DNA of 64,000 nucleotides from JAHRAW01 sp965212085 (lineage in GTDB: Bacteria > Pseudomonadota > Gammaproteobacteria > Arenicellales > Poriferihabitantaceae): the NCBI GenBank assembly GCA_965212085.1, contig OZ243042.1, positions 682,001 to 746,000 of the forward strand, in the 5' to 3' direction. Under the pieces are notes generated by a model, which saw only the letters and a program-made list of their open reading frames with translations, searched no databases and was not told where the DNA came from. Below are positions 8,242 through 16,691 of the stretch, one piece after another. Position numbers and translations under genes: made by a program. Position 1 is the first letter of the stretch. Every line of letters begins with the position of its first letter.

Positions 8242-9939
8242 ATGCCAACCCTTGATTTCAAAGGCAAGCAGATTGTCTACGCACATCACCTGACGGTTGC
8301 GTCAAGGCCGCTTGAGGTGGAGGCGAAAAAGTCTCTGCCGCCGAAGAGCAACAAGCCTTCCCTTGACGATAATCTGATTATTCACGGCGACAACCTGCAC
8401 GCGCTCAAGGCGTTGATGCCGCGTTATGCGGGGCGGGTGAACTGTATTTACATTGATCCGCCGTACAACACCGGCAATGAGAAATGGGTTTATAACGACA
8501 ACGTGAACAGCCCGATGATGAAGGAATGGTTGAAGGGCAAAAGTCCGGTGGAAGGTGAGGATTTGGAGCGGCACGACAAGTGGCTTTGTATGATGTGGCC
8601 GAGGTTGCAGTTGTTGAGGGAATTGCTTGCTGAGGACGGGGTGATTTTTATTTCTATTGATGATAATGAGCAGCATCGTTTGCGGATGATGATGGATGAG
8701 ATTTTTGGAGAAGAAAATTTTATTGCTTGTTTACCAACCATTATGAACCTCAAGGGGAATAATGATGAATTTGGGTTCTCAGGTACCCATGAATACACTC
8801 TCGCATGGGCGAAAGATAAACAGCTTGCACAAATTGGTGAGTTCGATTTAGAAGCTGAAGAGACGGAATCGTGGGCCATAGACGACTTGGGATATTACAA
8901 GAAAGGCGCAAACCTAAAATCTACAGGAGGAAATGCACCGAGGAGCAAAAGACCTAATTTGTATTACCCAATATTCGTCAATCGCAATAATGAGGTGATA
9001 GTTACTGACAATGATATTGCACCTACTAAAAATTATAAAGCAGTTTTTCCGATCACAAATGCTGAAGAAATGAGTTGGCGATGGAGCAAAGAGAAAATTC
9101 GAACAGAAACCTATAACGTCATTGTCGAAAGAACGTCAACTAGAATTAATCTTTACAAAAAACAAAGACCGAGTATTGGTGATCTACCAACCAAAAAACC
9201 AAAAAGCTTGCTTTATAAACCAGAATACAGTAGCGGAAATGGAACCGCTGAATTGAAAGCAATTTTTGCGAGAAAATTATTTGCTAACCCTAAACCCGTG
9301 ACTTTGTTAAGAGACTTGATAAGTCTTGCTACGAAACCGAGTAGTATTATCTTAGACTCTTTCGCTGGTTCCGGCACCACAGCACAAGCAGTTTTAGATC
9401 GCAACAAAGAAGACGGCGGCAACCGCAAATTTATCCTTGTGGAATGCGAAGACTACGCCAACACAATCACCGCCGAGCGCGTCCGCCGTGTAATAAAAGG
9501 TGTTCCAAAAGCAAAAGACGAAAACCTCAAAAAAGGACTTGGCGGAAGTTTCACCTACTGCACCCTGGGCGATGAAATGAGCATCGAAAAAATGCTCACC
9601 GGCAAAAACCTGCCGGACTATGAAACCCTGGCCCGCCATATTTTCTGGACCGCAACCGGACAATCAGCAGACAAAATCCGCAAAGCAAGAGGCAAAGACG
9701 GATTTTTCCATGAAACAAAAGACAGGATGTACTACCTGATCTACGAACCAAAACTCGCCTTCTTACGCAACGGCGAATCCGCCCTGAACAGCGACCGCGC
9801 CGAACGCATCGCAAAGCAAGCAAAGGCAAAAAAGAAAACTGCGGTTGTGTTTGCTACTCATAAGTTTATGGGGCAGAAGGAATTGACGGAGATGGGGATA
9901 GTGTTTTGTGGGTTGCCGTATAATATGGGAAATCTTTAA
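8242..9939 (+). CDS. mod: Type III restriction-modification system methyltransferase (Mod)
   Basis: A 565-residue beta-class DNA adenine methyltransferase. The catalytic DPPY is at 72-75 (YIDPPYNTGNE) and the AdoMet-binding FAGSGTT at 374-380, the beta-class order, with a long variable target-recognition region between them. The start MPTLDFKGKQ was chosen over an in-frame GTG-type extension that would overlap rloB. The C-terminal part (about 480-565) is the Mod-specific tail contacting Res. The partner res gene lies 2.1 kb downstream, separated by three other genes, whereas mod and res are normally adjacent. The modified sequence cannot be read from the gene. Confidence 0.92.
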   Translation: MPTLDFKGKQIVYAHHLTVASRPLEVEAKKSLPPKSNKPSLDDNLIIHGDNLHALKALMPRYAGRVNCIYIDPPYNTGNEKWVYNDNVNSPMMKEWLKGKSPVEGEDLERHDKWLCMMWPRLQLLRELLAEDGVIFISIDDNEQHRLRMMMDEIFGEENFIACLPTIMNLKGNNDEFGFSGTHEYTLAWAKDKQLAQIGEFDLEAEETESWAIDDLGYYKKGANLKSTGGNAPRSKRPNLYYPIFVNRNNEVIVTDNDIAPTKNYKAVFPITNAEEMSWRWSKEKIRTETYNVIVERTSTRINLYKKQRPSIGDLPTKKPKSLLYKPEYSSGNGTAELKAIFARKLFANPKPVTLLRDLISLATKPSSIILDSFAGSGTTAQAVLDRNKEDGGNRKFILVECEDYANTITAERVRRVIKGVPKAKDENLKKGLGGSFTYCTLGDEMSIEKMLTGKNLPDYETLARHIFWTATGQSADKIRKARGKDGFFHETKDRMYYLIYEPKLAFLRNGESALNSDRAERIAKQAKAKKKTAVVFATHKFMGQKELTEMGIVFCGLPYNMGNL

Positions 9940-9958
9940 TAAACTAGAGGTTAGATAG

Positions 9959-10660
9959 ATGGAGTGGCATAAAGCAATAGAGAACATCGCGAACCATACT
10001 GTTAAAGTTATCACACCTAACGGTCATGGTAGTGGGTTTCTTATTTCGTCTAACAAAAAAACTAAATTGCTATGTATAGCGACAGCGGCACATGTTGTCG
10101 ATAATGCCAATTATTGGGAACAGCCTATAAGGATTCAACACGCTATCACGAAAAAAGAAGTTTTTCTCCGTCACACGGAAAGAGCGATTAGTGTTGACTC
10201 GATAAAAGATACTGCTTCAGTTACTTTTTTATATCAGGATATGAATTTAGGATTTCCTGATGATGTTTTGCCATTTACAGAAGAAGGAAGACATTTCAAA
10301 GCGGGAGTTGATGTAGGGTGGATTGGATTTCCTGCGATCAGTTCCAATGACCTTTGTTTTTTTAATGGAAGAATTTCATGTTGGATCCAAAAGGAAAAAT
10401 ATTATTTAGTCGATGGTGTAGCAATTAATGGTGTAAGTGGAGGACCAGCGTTTACTAAAGTTGGGGACAAGGTTCATGTTATGGGATTAGTCTCCGCCTA
10501 TATACCTAACCAAACAGCAGGAATTCCTACGCCGGGACTGTGCGTTATACGTGATATGTCACACGCAAGAGAAATCGCACAACGAATCAGGAGTTTTGAA
10601 GAGGCTCTTGAGAAAGCAGAAAATACAGAACCGCCTGAATCCCATCAACCTAGTAACTAA
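9959..10660 (+). CDS. Trypsin-like serine protease inside the type III R-M locus
   Basis: A 233-residue protein with a chymotrypsin-fold triad visible: H45 in IATAAHVVD, D84 in SIKDTASV and S160 in NGVSGGPAF. HGSGFLIS near the start is the usual first strand. There is no signal peptide, transmembrane segment or PDZ domain, so it should act in the cytoplasm, unlike DegP/HtrA. It begins 19 bases after mod with a good ribosome site (AGAGGT) and has the same AT-rich composition. Cytoplasmic trypsin domains are recurrent effectors in bacterial conflict systems; assigning it to this one is inference from position. Confidence 0.82.
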   Translation: MEWHKAIENIANHTVKVITPNGHGSGFLISSNKKTKLLCIATAAHVVDNANYWEQPIRIQHAITKKEVFLRHTERAISVDSIKDTASVTFLYQDMNLGFPDDVLPFTEEGRHFKAGVDVGWIGFPAISSNDLCFFNGRISCWIQKEKYYLVDGVAINGVSGGPAFTKVGDKVHVMGLVSAYIPNQTAGIPTPGLCVIRDMSHAREIAQRIRSFEEALEKAENTEPPESHQPSN

Positions 10661-10676
10661 ACTGTTACACTTTTTT

Positions 10677-10713
10677 TGCAACTCAAAACCCACTAACAAC
10701 AAGCCCTTGAGCA
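10677..10713 (+). pseudogene. Broken copy of the res start (insertion scar)
   Basis: These 37 bases match the first 37 bases around the real res start (12074-12110) at 34 positions. Read as res, the copy goes TTG CAA CTC AAA ACC CAC TAA, stopping at codon 7. It lies in the 130-base gap after the protease gene. The simplest reading is that res once began here, or that its start was duplicated when the following two genes were inserted. No other function is visible in the gap except the ribosome site of the next gene. Confidence 0.75.
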
Positions 10714-10790
10714 ATGGAAATAGTGCATTGCGGGTTGCCACACGGGACCTCAGGCGTGTAAAATAGTATCCACCGGAGGAGTTGAGCACG

Positions 10791-11582
10791 ATGAACAAAA
10801 TTGTTTTCCAAATAGAGGGGCCTGAGCAGAACAATCACCACTTGGATATGTCTGTTTTTGTGGAAAAAACCAGGCAATTCCTTGAGTTGCTGAAAAGCAT
10901 TGCAAAAGACGGCAATGCGGATGGGGTCGTTTTCCATGTTGTCAGCCTTTCGCATTCCAGTCCCGCAACCATCGGATGCGAGCCGCAGGGGCAAGATGCT
11001 TTGGCTGCCTTTAACAAAGTCGACAAAATCTTGAATTTAATCGAAGAACAACAGGCCGATCATCTTTCGCACCCCGTTCTCTCTTCCATGGAAAATCTTG
11101 CGCGATACAAACCTCAACAAATCGCACGAGCTGAGGTGCATACTGTTGCGGAAGAAGCGGACAAACGGGTGTACGAGTTGGATGACCGCTTCAGGGAAAC
11201 CTTGAGTAAAGCACGAAGCGCAGAGGAAAAAGTGACCAGTACAATTGACGGAAAACTTGAGCAAATCAATATCCACGGCAGCGCAAACACCTTCAAGATA
11301 TACTCTTCCCTGTCGTATATGCCCTCTGTTACTTGTAAATTTTCCGATGAATTACTGGGAAATGTACAAGGTGCTTTGGGGAGATTTGTGTCCGTATGGG
11401 GAAAATGCTTTTATAGACCCGATGCGGCGTTTCCGTACAAGATAGACGTTCGGGAAATGGAAATGTTGCCGCCATGCGAAGAACTTCCTTCCTTAAGCGA
11501 CCTTCGCGGAATAGCACCTGAGGCAACTGGTAGCAAGTCTTCCGAACAGTTTGTGAGAGAATCGCGTGATAAGTGGGGATAA
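10791..11582 (+). CDS. Unrecognised 263-aa protein paired with a PIN-domain gene
   Basis: I do not recognise this family. The ATG at 10791 has a GGAGGAG site 9 bases upstream; a TTG directly after that site is too close to be used. The protein is soluble, with no signal peptide or membrane segment. Residues about 20-40 and 75-90 look helical, followed by a charged helical stretch (EEADKRVYELDDRFRETL, about 120-137) and a short C-terminal beta-rich part. The PIN gene starts 10 bases later. The pair lies between the scar copy of the res start and the intact res gene, so the two probably arrived together. An antitoxin or sensor role for this protein is possible but unproven. Confidence 0.7.
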   Translation: MNKIVFQIEGPEQNNHHLDMSVFVEKTRQFLELLKSIAKDGNADGVVFHVVSLSHSSPATIGCEPQGQDALAAFNKVDKILNLIEEQQADHLSHPVLSSMENLARYKPQQIARAEVHTVAEEADKRVYELDDRFRETLSKARSAEEKVTSTIDGKLEQINIHGSANTFKIYSSLSYMPSVTCKFSDELLGNVQGALGRFVSVWGKCFYRPDAAFPYKIDVREMEMLPPCEELPSLSDLRGIAPEATGSKSSEQFVRESRDKWG

Positions 11583-11591
11583 GGATATTCA

Positions 11592-12062
11592 ATGAAAAAC
11601 AAAATCATTTGTTGGGATTCATCGGTTCTGATTTCCTGGATTAAAGGAACAAACGAGGGCAAGATAAAAGAAATAACGCCGGTGGTTGAAAGCCTAAAAC
11701 GAGGTGATTGCAATCTGGTTGTTTCGACTTTGGTATACCCGGAAGTACTGGAAACTGCGATGCCTCCCGGTGCCATTGATACATTTCACAAGTTCATGCA
11801 AAACAAGGACGCGATAGAGACAATGGCCGTTGATACTCGTGTTGCGAAAAAGGCCCAGGAAATACGAAATAACATCCAATCGAACACTTCGGGCAAATTG
11901 AAAACACCCGATGCCATTCATATCGCCACTGCGATTATCAGCGGAGCGACCGTATTCCATACATTTGATAGTAGATTGCTGAACCTGAATGAAACACCCG
12001 AAGTTGATGGTCTTTCCATAACGAAGTGCCATATTCCGGGCATACCCGATTCAATATTCTAA
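11592..12062 (+). CDS. PIN-domain protein (putative VapC-like RNase)
   Basis: A 156-residue PIN domain. The acidic metal-binding residues are all present: D9 in CWDSSVLISW, E51 in VYPEVLE, D107 in TPDAIHIATA and D126 in FHTFDSRL. Such proteins cleave RNA, most often tRNA or rRNA, as toxins. The upstream gene, 10 bases away, is 263 aa and not a typical small VapB antitoxin, so a standard VapBC module is doubtful. Its stop is 10 bases before the res start. The region is AT-rich like the rest of the island. Confidence 0.85.
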   Translation: MKNKIICWDSSVLISWIKGTNEGKIKEITPVVESLKRGDCNLVVSTLVYPEVLETAMPPGAIDTFHKFMQNKDAIETMAVDTRVAKKAQEIRNNIQSNTSGKLKTPDAIHIATAIISGATVFHTFDSRLLNLNETPEVDGLSITKCHIPGIPDSIF

Positions 12063-12072
12063 CGAGCAGTTG

Positions 12073-14616
12073 ATGCAACTCAAAACCTACCAACAACAAG
12101 CCCTTGAACAGTTAGACCGCTATCTTGACGCGCTCAAGAAAGCTCGTTTGACAAGTGAAAAAGCGGCCAAAGCCCTTGCCGAACAGAAAATTGATGTTCC
12201 CGAAGAATTGAAAAATTTTCCCCTCGTCGCGTGGAAAAGTCTAAAAGACCAAAACGTTCTCCCCGGCATTACGCAAGACGGAAACACCGAAACCCCCGAT
12301 CACATCTCCCGAACCGCAACATCCGGCGAGCCAATCCCCCATGTCTGTTTGAAAGTGCCGACCGGCGGCGGCAAGACGTTGTTGGGGGTCGCCGCCCTTG
12401 AGCGTGTCAAGCAGGATACGGGTTTTGTTTTATGGATTGTGCCGACGAGGGCGATCTACGAGCAGACCATCAAGGCTTTCCGAACCCGCGAACATCCTTA
12501 CCGGCAGATGCTTGAGCGAATTTCCGGCGGCAGGGTAAAACTGTTGCAGAAAGCCGACCGCTTCACCAAACAGGATATTGACAGCCAACTGTGCGTGATG
12601 ATGCTGATGCTACCGTCGGCAAACCGGCAGAAGGGAAAAGAGTTTCTCAAGATATTCCGGGATAGCGGCGGCTACACTTCTTTCTTTCCCGAACAGGACG
12701 ACGCGATCGCGAATAAAACGCTTTCGGAACAACATCCCGACCTGGAGAAAAACGAAACCGGCGATTGGATCAAGCAAAGCCTTATCAATGCACTTAAACT
12801 GATTCGCCCCACCGTGATTTTGGACGAAGCGCATAAAGCGTACGGGACGAATGACAAAAACAACAAAGAGTTTGTTAAGTCCGTCAATCGCCTCAATCCC
12901 CGCTTTGTGCTTGAACTTTCCGCCACGCCTAAACTCGGCATAAGCAACATCCTTGTCAATATATCGGGAACCGCACTTCAAGACGAGGAGATGATAAAAC
13001 TGCCGATTGAGATTCACAGTTTCAGTAATTCAGACTGGAAACATACTCTTGCCGAAACTCAGAATAAACTGAAAGAACTGGATTCGGCTACGCGGAAACT
13101 TCAATCAAGGGAAAATCGCTATGTCCGCCCCATCGCTTTGGTGCGGGTACAGCGAACCGGTAAAGAGCAAAGGGAACAGGGGTATATTCATTCCGAAGAT
13201 GCGCGGGAATACCTGATACAAAATCTTTCCGTGCCGGAAAATCAGATCAGGATTCAGTCATCGGAACGCAAGGAACTTGCGGGTGAGGATTTGCTGAGCG
13301 AACAAAGCGCCGTCCGCTGGATTATTACGAAAGACGCGCTTAAAGAAGGTTGGGATTGTTCGTTTGCCTATATTCTTGCGCTACTGGACAACACTACGGC
13401 GACCACCGCAATGACGCAGATGGTCGGGCGGGTAATGCGGCAACCCCACGCGCGCCGGGTTGAGAAAAGCGATTCGTTGAACCAATGCTATATCTACTGT
13501 TACAACAAGGACGTGGGCAAGGCGGTGAAAGACGTAAAAACCGGCCTGGAAAACGAGGGACTGACGGGGCTTGGCGATTCCATTCGCGGATATGGCGAGG
13601 GTGATGCGCCGGAACCGGTAACCGTCAAGCGCCGGGGTAAATACAAACGGCTGAAAATTTTTCTCCCGCAGGTTCTGCATAAAGAAGGGCACAAATGGCG
13701 TCCTATTGATTACGACCGCGATATTTTGCGCGCGGTGAACTGGGACAAAATTGATGGTGGCGGGGCGGTTAATCTGGACGATCAAGACATCATTCGGGAA
13801 GTCAAAACCACGGTTGATATTCAAGGGCAAGGCGAGGTTTCGGGAAAAAACCTGGATACCGGCGAACAGTTGAACCTGGATTATTTTGTTCGGCGGCTTG
13901 TGGACGTGATTCCCAATCCGTGGCAGGCGGCGCGCGTGGCGGAAGGTTTTATTCAAAAGCACAGAGACAAAAAACACGACGACTCAAAACTTTTGAACAA
14001 CCGGGTTCATCTTTCGGAAGTTTTGAGGCGCAGGGTAAAAGATGATATTGACGGCAAAGCCGAATCGGTTTTTCGCGACAAAGTCGGAAGAAATGAAATC
14101 AAATTTCATCTTGAGATTGACAATCAGTTGAACCACGACCTGGGTAAATCCTTTGAGGTGTTTGTTTCAAGCAACGAAAGATCGCTTGAAGGAAAACACG
14201 GAACGCAGATACAACAAAGCCTCTTTGATCGTGTTTATGAAAGCGATTTTAACAATCTGGAAAAAGACTTCGCGCTTTATCTGGAAACGAACAACGCAAT
14301 ACACTGGTGGCACAGAATCGCCGCAAGGCGGGCGTATTCTCTTCAAGGCTGGCGGCGGCAGCGGGTTTATCCCGACTTTGTGGCTTGTCGAAATGGAGAC
14401 GGTACACTTTTTATTTTGGAAACAAAAGGCGTTCACTTGAAAGGCAACGAGGATACGGATTACAAAAACAAACTGCTTGATACGCTGGAGACAACCTATA
14501 AAACCGCCGTTGAAAGAGGGACAATGGAAATAAAGGAACCCCGCGCGCAATTCAGAATGATGTTTCAGGATACATGGAAAGAGGAAATCGGCGAATTGCT
14601 TTCCGCCGGCAAGTAG
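12073..14616 (+). CDS. res: Type III restriction endonuclease subunit (Res)
   Basis: An 847-residue superfamily 2 helicase fused to a nuclease, the ATP-dependent cutting subunit of type III systems. Walker A PTGGGKT is at 96-102, the DEAH box (LDEAHKAYG) at 251-254, followed by LELSATPKLG, and motif VI is QMVGRVMRQPHARR. The C-terminal PD-(D/E)xK nuclease shows YPDFV (P767-D768) and LETKG (E783, K785). All catalytic elements are intact, so the enzyme should be active with the Mod encoded upstream. The ATG at 12073 was chosen; a TTG directly before it is also in frame. Its first 37 bases recur at 10677-10713. Confidence 0.93.
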   Translation: MQLKTYQQQALEQLDRYLDALKKARLTSEKAAKALAEQKIDVPEELKNFPLVAWKSLKDQNVLPGITQDGNTETPDHISRTATSGEPIPHVCLKVPTGGGKTLLGVAALERVKQDTGFVLWIVPTRAIYEQTIKAFRTREHPYRQMLERISGGRVKLLQKADRFTKQDIDSQLCVMMLMLPSANRQKGKEFLKIFRDSGGYTSFFPEQDDAIANKTLSEQHPDLEKNETGDWIKQSLINALKLIRPTVILDEAHKAYGTNDKNNKEFVKSVNRLNPRFVLELSATPKLGISNILVNISGTALQDEEMIKLPIEIHSFSNSDWKHTLAETQNKLKELDSATRKLQSRENRYVRPIALVRVQRTGKEQREQGYIHSEDAREYLIQNLSVPENQIRIQSSERKELAGEDLLSEQSAVRWIITKDALKEGWDCSFAYILALLDNTTATTAMTQMVGRVMRQPHARRVEKSDSLNQCYIYCYNKDVGKAVKDVKTGLENEGLTGLGDSIRGYGEGDAPEPVTVKRRGKYKRLKIFLPQVLHKEGHKWRPIDYDRDILRAVNWDKIDGGGAVNLDDQDIIREVKTTVDIQGQGEVSGKNLDTGEQLNLDYFVRRLVDVIPNPWQAARVAEGFIQKHRDKKHDDSKLLNNRVHLSEVLRRRVKDDIDGKAESVFRDKVGRNEIKFHLEIDNQLNHDLGKSFEVFVSSNERSLEGKHGTQIQQSLFDRVYESDFNNLEKDFALYLETNNAIHWWHRIAARRAYSLQGWRRQRVYPDFVACRNGDGTLFILETKGVHLKGNEDTDYKNKLLDTLETTYKTAVERGTMEIKEPRAQFRMMFQDTWKEEIGELLSAGK
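12074..12110 (+). repeat. Intact partner of the duplicated res start
   Basis: Direct repeat of 10677-10713 with three mismatches, 1397 bases apart. This copy is the functional beginning of res. The segment between the copies contains exactly the 263-aa gene and the PIN gene. Confidence 0.75.
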
Positions 14617-14783
14617 CATCTTTGCGCTGGGTCTCCGCTTTCGCGAGAACATTCAGGCAGGCTTGCAATTCGGCCATTCATGCCAAAGAGATATTGCCCT
14701 ATAAGGTTTCACAACAAGAATCAAAAAGAAGGGGCAAGCGGGTTTATACCAATAGAATCACCGTACGGGGTACCCATAGAGGG

Positions 14784-14812
14784 AAGACAAGTCGGGCGCA
14801 ACTTGATATAAT
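14784..14812 (+). promoter_or_regulatory. Candidate promoter for the GIY-YIG gene
   Basis: A perfect TATAAT at 14807-14812 is preceded after 17 bases by AAGACA (4 of 6 consensus) at 14784-14789. The next ATG is at 14866, with a GGAG-type ribosome site. The 249-base gap from the end of res (14617-14865) holds no credible gene. A separate promoter here would make the two following genes independent of the R-M transcript. Confidence 0.5.
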
Positions 14813-14865
14813 CAGGTTTGTGAAAATAGCAGATATATTGATTAACGCTTTTGAGGAGAACGATC

Positions 14866-15093
14866 ATGCCAACAGATAGAGACACCTACAAATACCATTT
14901 CAAGAAAGGTAATACAATTGTCCACAGAGGTATTACCAATGATATAGACCGACGCGAGGGGGAACACCGGCGGGAACGCGGGCTAAGCAAGGGACATATC
15001 AAACAGATCGGTTTCCGCACCACATATGACGCCGCTCTTGAGTGGGAGCGGGAACAGGGGAAAAAGCATCCCGAGCAGGTACGAAAAGAATAG
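14866..15093 (+). CDS. Minimal GIY-YIG-like nuclease-fold protein
   Basis: Only 75 residues, MPTDRDTYKYHF to the stop. The order of elements matches a bare GIY-YIG domain: YKYHF for the GIY strand, VHRGITNDIDRREGEH for the YIG strand plus the catalytic-Arg helix, and ALEWEREQGKK where the family has the metal-binding Glu. There is no extra DNA-binding domain. In small family members such as YhbQ-like proteins the same core is used alone. The YIG motif is altered (HRG), so activity is uncertain. It lies at the edge of the defense island, just before a SLOG-domain gene. Confidence 0.65.
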   Translation: MPTDRDTYKYHFKKGNTIVHRGITNDIDRREGEHRRERGLSKGHIKQIGFRTTYDAALEWEREQGKKHPEQVRKE

Positions 15094-15147
15094 CAAGCAA
15101 ATCATTTTTTCCGATCAGGAGAACCAACTTCCAGAAAAACTGGCAGG

Positions 15148-15654
15148 ATGCCGACCATACACATCATCCACGGATGGAACAATGCCGTTTTCGCGCTCGG
15201 CGATGCCGGCATTGCCGAGCACCGTAAGACCGCTTTCTTCTGCTCCCGCCGGTATCCGGCCAGTACAGTTTTGCGTATTTACGATTGGGCGAAGGAAATG
15301 CGCGCAAACGGGGAGTGCGTCATTTCCGGTTTTCATTCCCGGCTTGAGCAGGACGCGCTGGATATTCTTCTCAAGGGAAAGCAGCCGGTCATCCTTGCCG
15401 CTGCGCGCGGTTTGCCGAAGCGTCATCCGCCGGCGGTGCGCCGCGCACTGGAAGAAAAACGACTGCTGATCCTAAGCCCGTTCCCCGCGTCAGTTTCGCG
15501 CATCACTTCGGAAACCGCCCGCACGCGCAATACGTTTATGTTGTCGGTCGCCGAGCGCATCGTGGTTGGCCATACCAGCCGGGGCGGTGCGCTTGCCGAA
15601 GCCCTGTCCTGCGTCTCTCCGCACAAGGAAATTATTCATCTCAGCGAGGGATGA
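15148..15654 (+). CDS. SLOG/DprA-like Rossmann-fold protein
   Basis: A 168-residue protein resembling the Rossmann core of DprA/Smf and other SLOG proteins: CVISGFHSRLEQDAL, then PVILAAARGLPKR, LILSPFP, and VGHTSRGGALAEAL near the end. DprA itself is about 360 residues with extra SAM and winged-helix domains, which are absent here. SLOG proteins bind nucleotides, and several are sensors in defense systems. It starts 54 bases after the GIY-YIG gene and closes the AT-richer island. DNA uptake or nucleotide sensing cannot be told apart from sequence alone. Confidence 0.65.
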   Translation: MPTIHIIHGWNNAVFALGDAGIAEHRKTAFFCSRRYPASTVLRIYDWAKEMRANGECVISGFHSRLEQDALDILLKGKQPVILAAARGLPKRHPPAVRRALEEKRLLILSPFPASVSRITSETARTRNTFMLSVAERIVVGHTSRGGALAEALSCVSPHKEIIHLSEG

Positions 15655-15770
15655 GGCTTTCTCATCCCCGCAAGTTGGCACGGGTAATCAAGTTACGCCC
15701 GTTGAAATACGATAAAATCCCCCGGCGTTCCCCGCAAGCCGGCCGTTCAATTTTTCAATCCGCAAAAATA

Positions 15771-16637
15771 ATGAAATTCGTCACCTACAACATCCAATAC
15801 GGCAAAGGCCGGGACGGCCACATCAACTTTGAGCGGATCATCGCCGAAATCGCGGTCGCGGACGCCGACGTCATTGCGCTGCAGGAAGTGGAACGCTTCT
15901 GGCCACGCAGCGGCAACACCGACCAGGTGCAAGTCATCGCCGAAGGCCTGGGCGGCTATTTCTGGGTCTACGGCCCCGGCGTGGACTTGCACATTGAAGG
16001 CAACACGCCGGCACAAAACGCCCGCCGCCAGTTCGGCAACCTGCTACTCTGCCGCCGGCCGATTCTGTCCGCTCGCCACCACCTGTTGCCGAAGTACGGC
16101 AGCACCGGGCCGTTGAGCATCCAGCGTTCGGTGGTGGAGGCCACGGTGCGGTTCGGCGACCGCCCGCTGCGCGTGTACGCGCTCCACCTTACCCACCTTT
16201 CCGGCGCCACCCGCCTGCCCCAGGTCGAGGCGTTGCTGGCTATTCACTTCAACGCCGCCTTTGAGGGCGCGCCGATTTGCGGTGATCTGAGCGGCCTCGA
16301 CTGGGCCGAAAGCGCGGGCCCGCAGGCGGTGCCTGAGGAAGCGGTGCTGTTGGGGGATTTCAACTTCCAGCCGGATTCCGCCGAGTACGACCGCATGGCC
16401 GGGCCGCCCGGCGACTACGGCGGCCGCGTTGCCAATCCCCGCGGGTTCGTTGATGCGTGGTGCGCGGCGGGCCATGACCTTGCCGCCGGTTTCACCAGCG
16501 ACGTCAACGGCCAACCGGCGCGGCTGGATTATTGTTTCGTCAGCAACTCATTGAAGCGCCGCATCACCGGCTGCCGGGTCAACGACGCGGCCACCGGCTC
16601 CGACCACTTTCCGCTGTGGACAGACATTGACCTGTGA
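15771..16637 (+). CDS. Endonuclease/exonuclease/phosphatase (EEP) family hydrolase
   Basis: A 288-residue protein starting MKFVTYNIQYG. The family motifs are visible: TYNIQ (metal Asn), ALQEVERFWP (metal Glu), LHLTHLSG, LLGDFNFQP (the Asp and Asn of GDFN) and a C-terminal GSDHFPLWTDI (catalytic SDH). These enzymes cleave phosphodiesters in DNA, RNA, phospholipids or small molecules; the substrate here is not evident. No signal peptide is seen. The GC-rich host composition resumes with this gene. The upstream in-frame extension overlaps the SLOG gene and lacks a ribosome site. Confidence 0.85.
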   Translation: MKFVTYNIQYGKGRDGHINFERIIAEIAVADADVIALQEVERFWPRSGNTDQVQVIAEGLGGYFWVYGPGVDLHIEGNTPAQNARRQFGNLLLCRRPILSARHHLLPKYGSTGPLSIQRSVVEATVRFGDRPLRVYALHLTHLSGATRLPQVEALLAIHFNAAFEGAPICGDLSGLDWAESAGPQAVPEEAVLLGDFNFQPDSAEYDRMAGPPGDYGGRVANPRGFVDAWCAAGHDLAAGFTSDVNGQPARLDYCFVSNSLKRRITGCRVNDAATGSDHFPLWTDIDL

Positions 16638-16691
16638 CCGACCCGCGACCGACCCGCGACCGGATGCCATCGCCGCCGGCGGGCGCACCCG

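Noticed and set aside
14574..14879. A 101-codon open frame bridging the end of res and the GIY-YIG gene.
   Set aside because: It overlaps both genes in another frame, has no ribosome site and looks like random sequence; the gap more likely holds a promoter.
15148..15654. Full-length DprA.
   Set aside because: Only the Rossmann core is present in 168 residues; SAM and winged-helix domains are missing, so it is described as SLOG/DprA-like.
16638..16691. Short tandem units of CGACCCG type after the EEP gene, considered as a CRISPR-like or regulatory repeat.
   Set aside because: There are only two to three units of about 12 bases with no spacers; no CRISPR array exists in the window.
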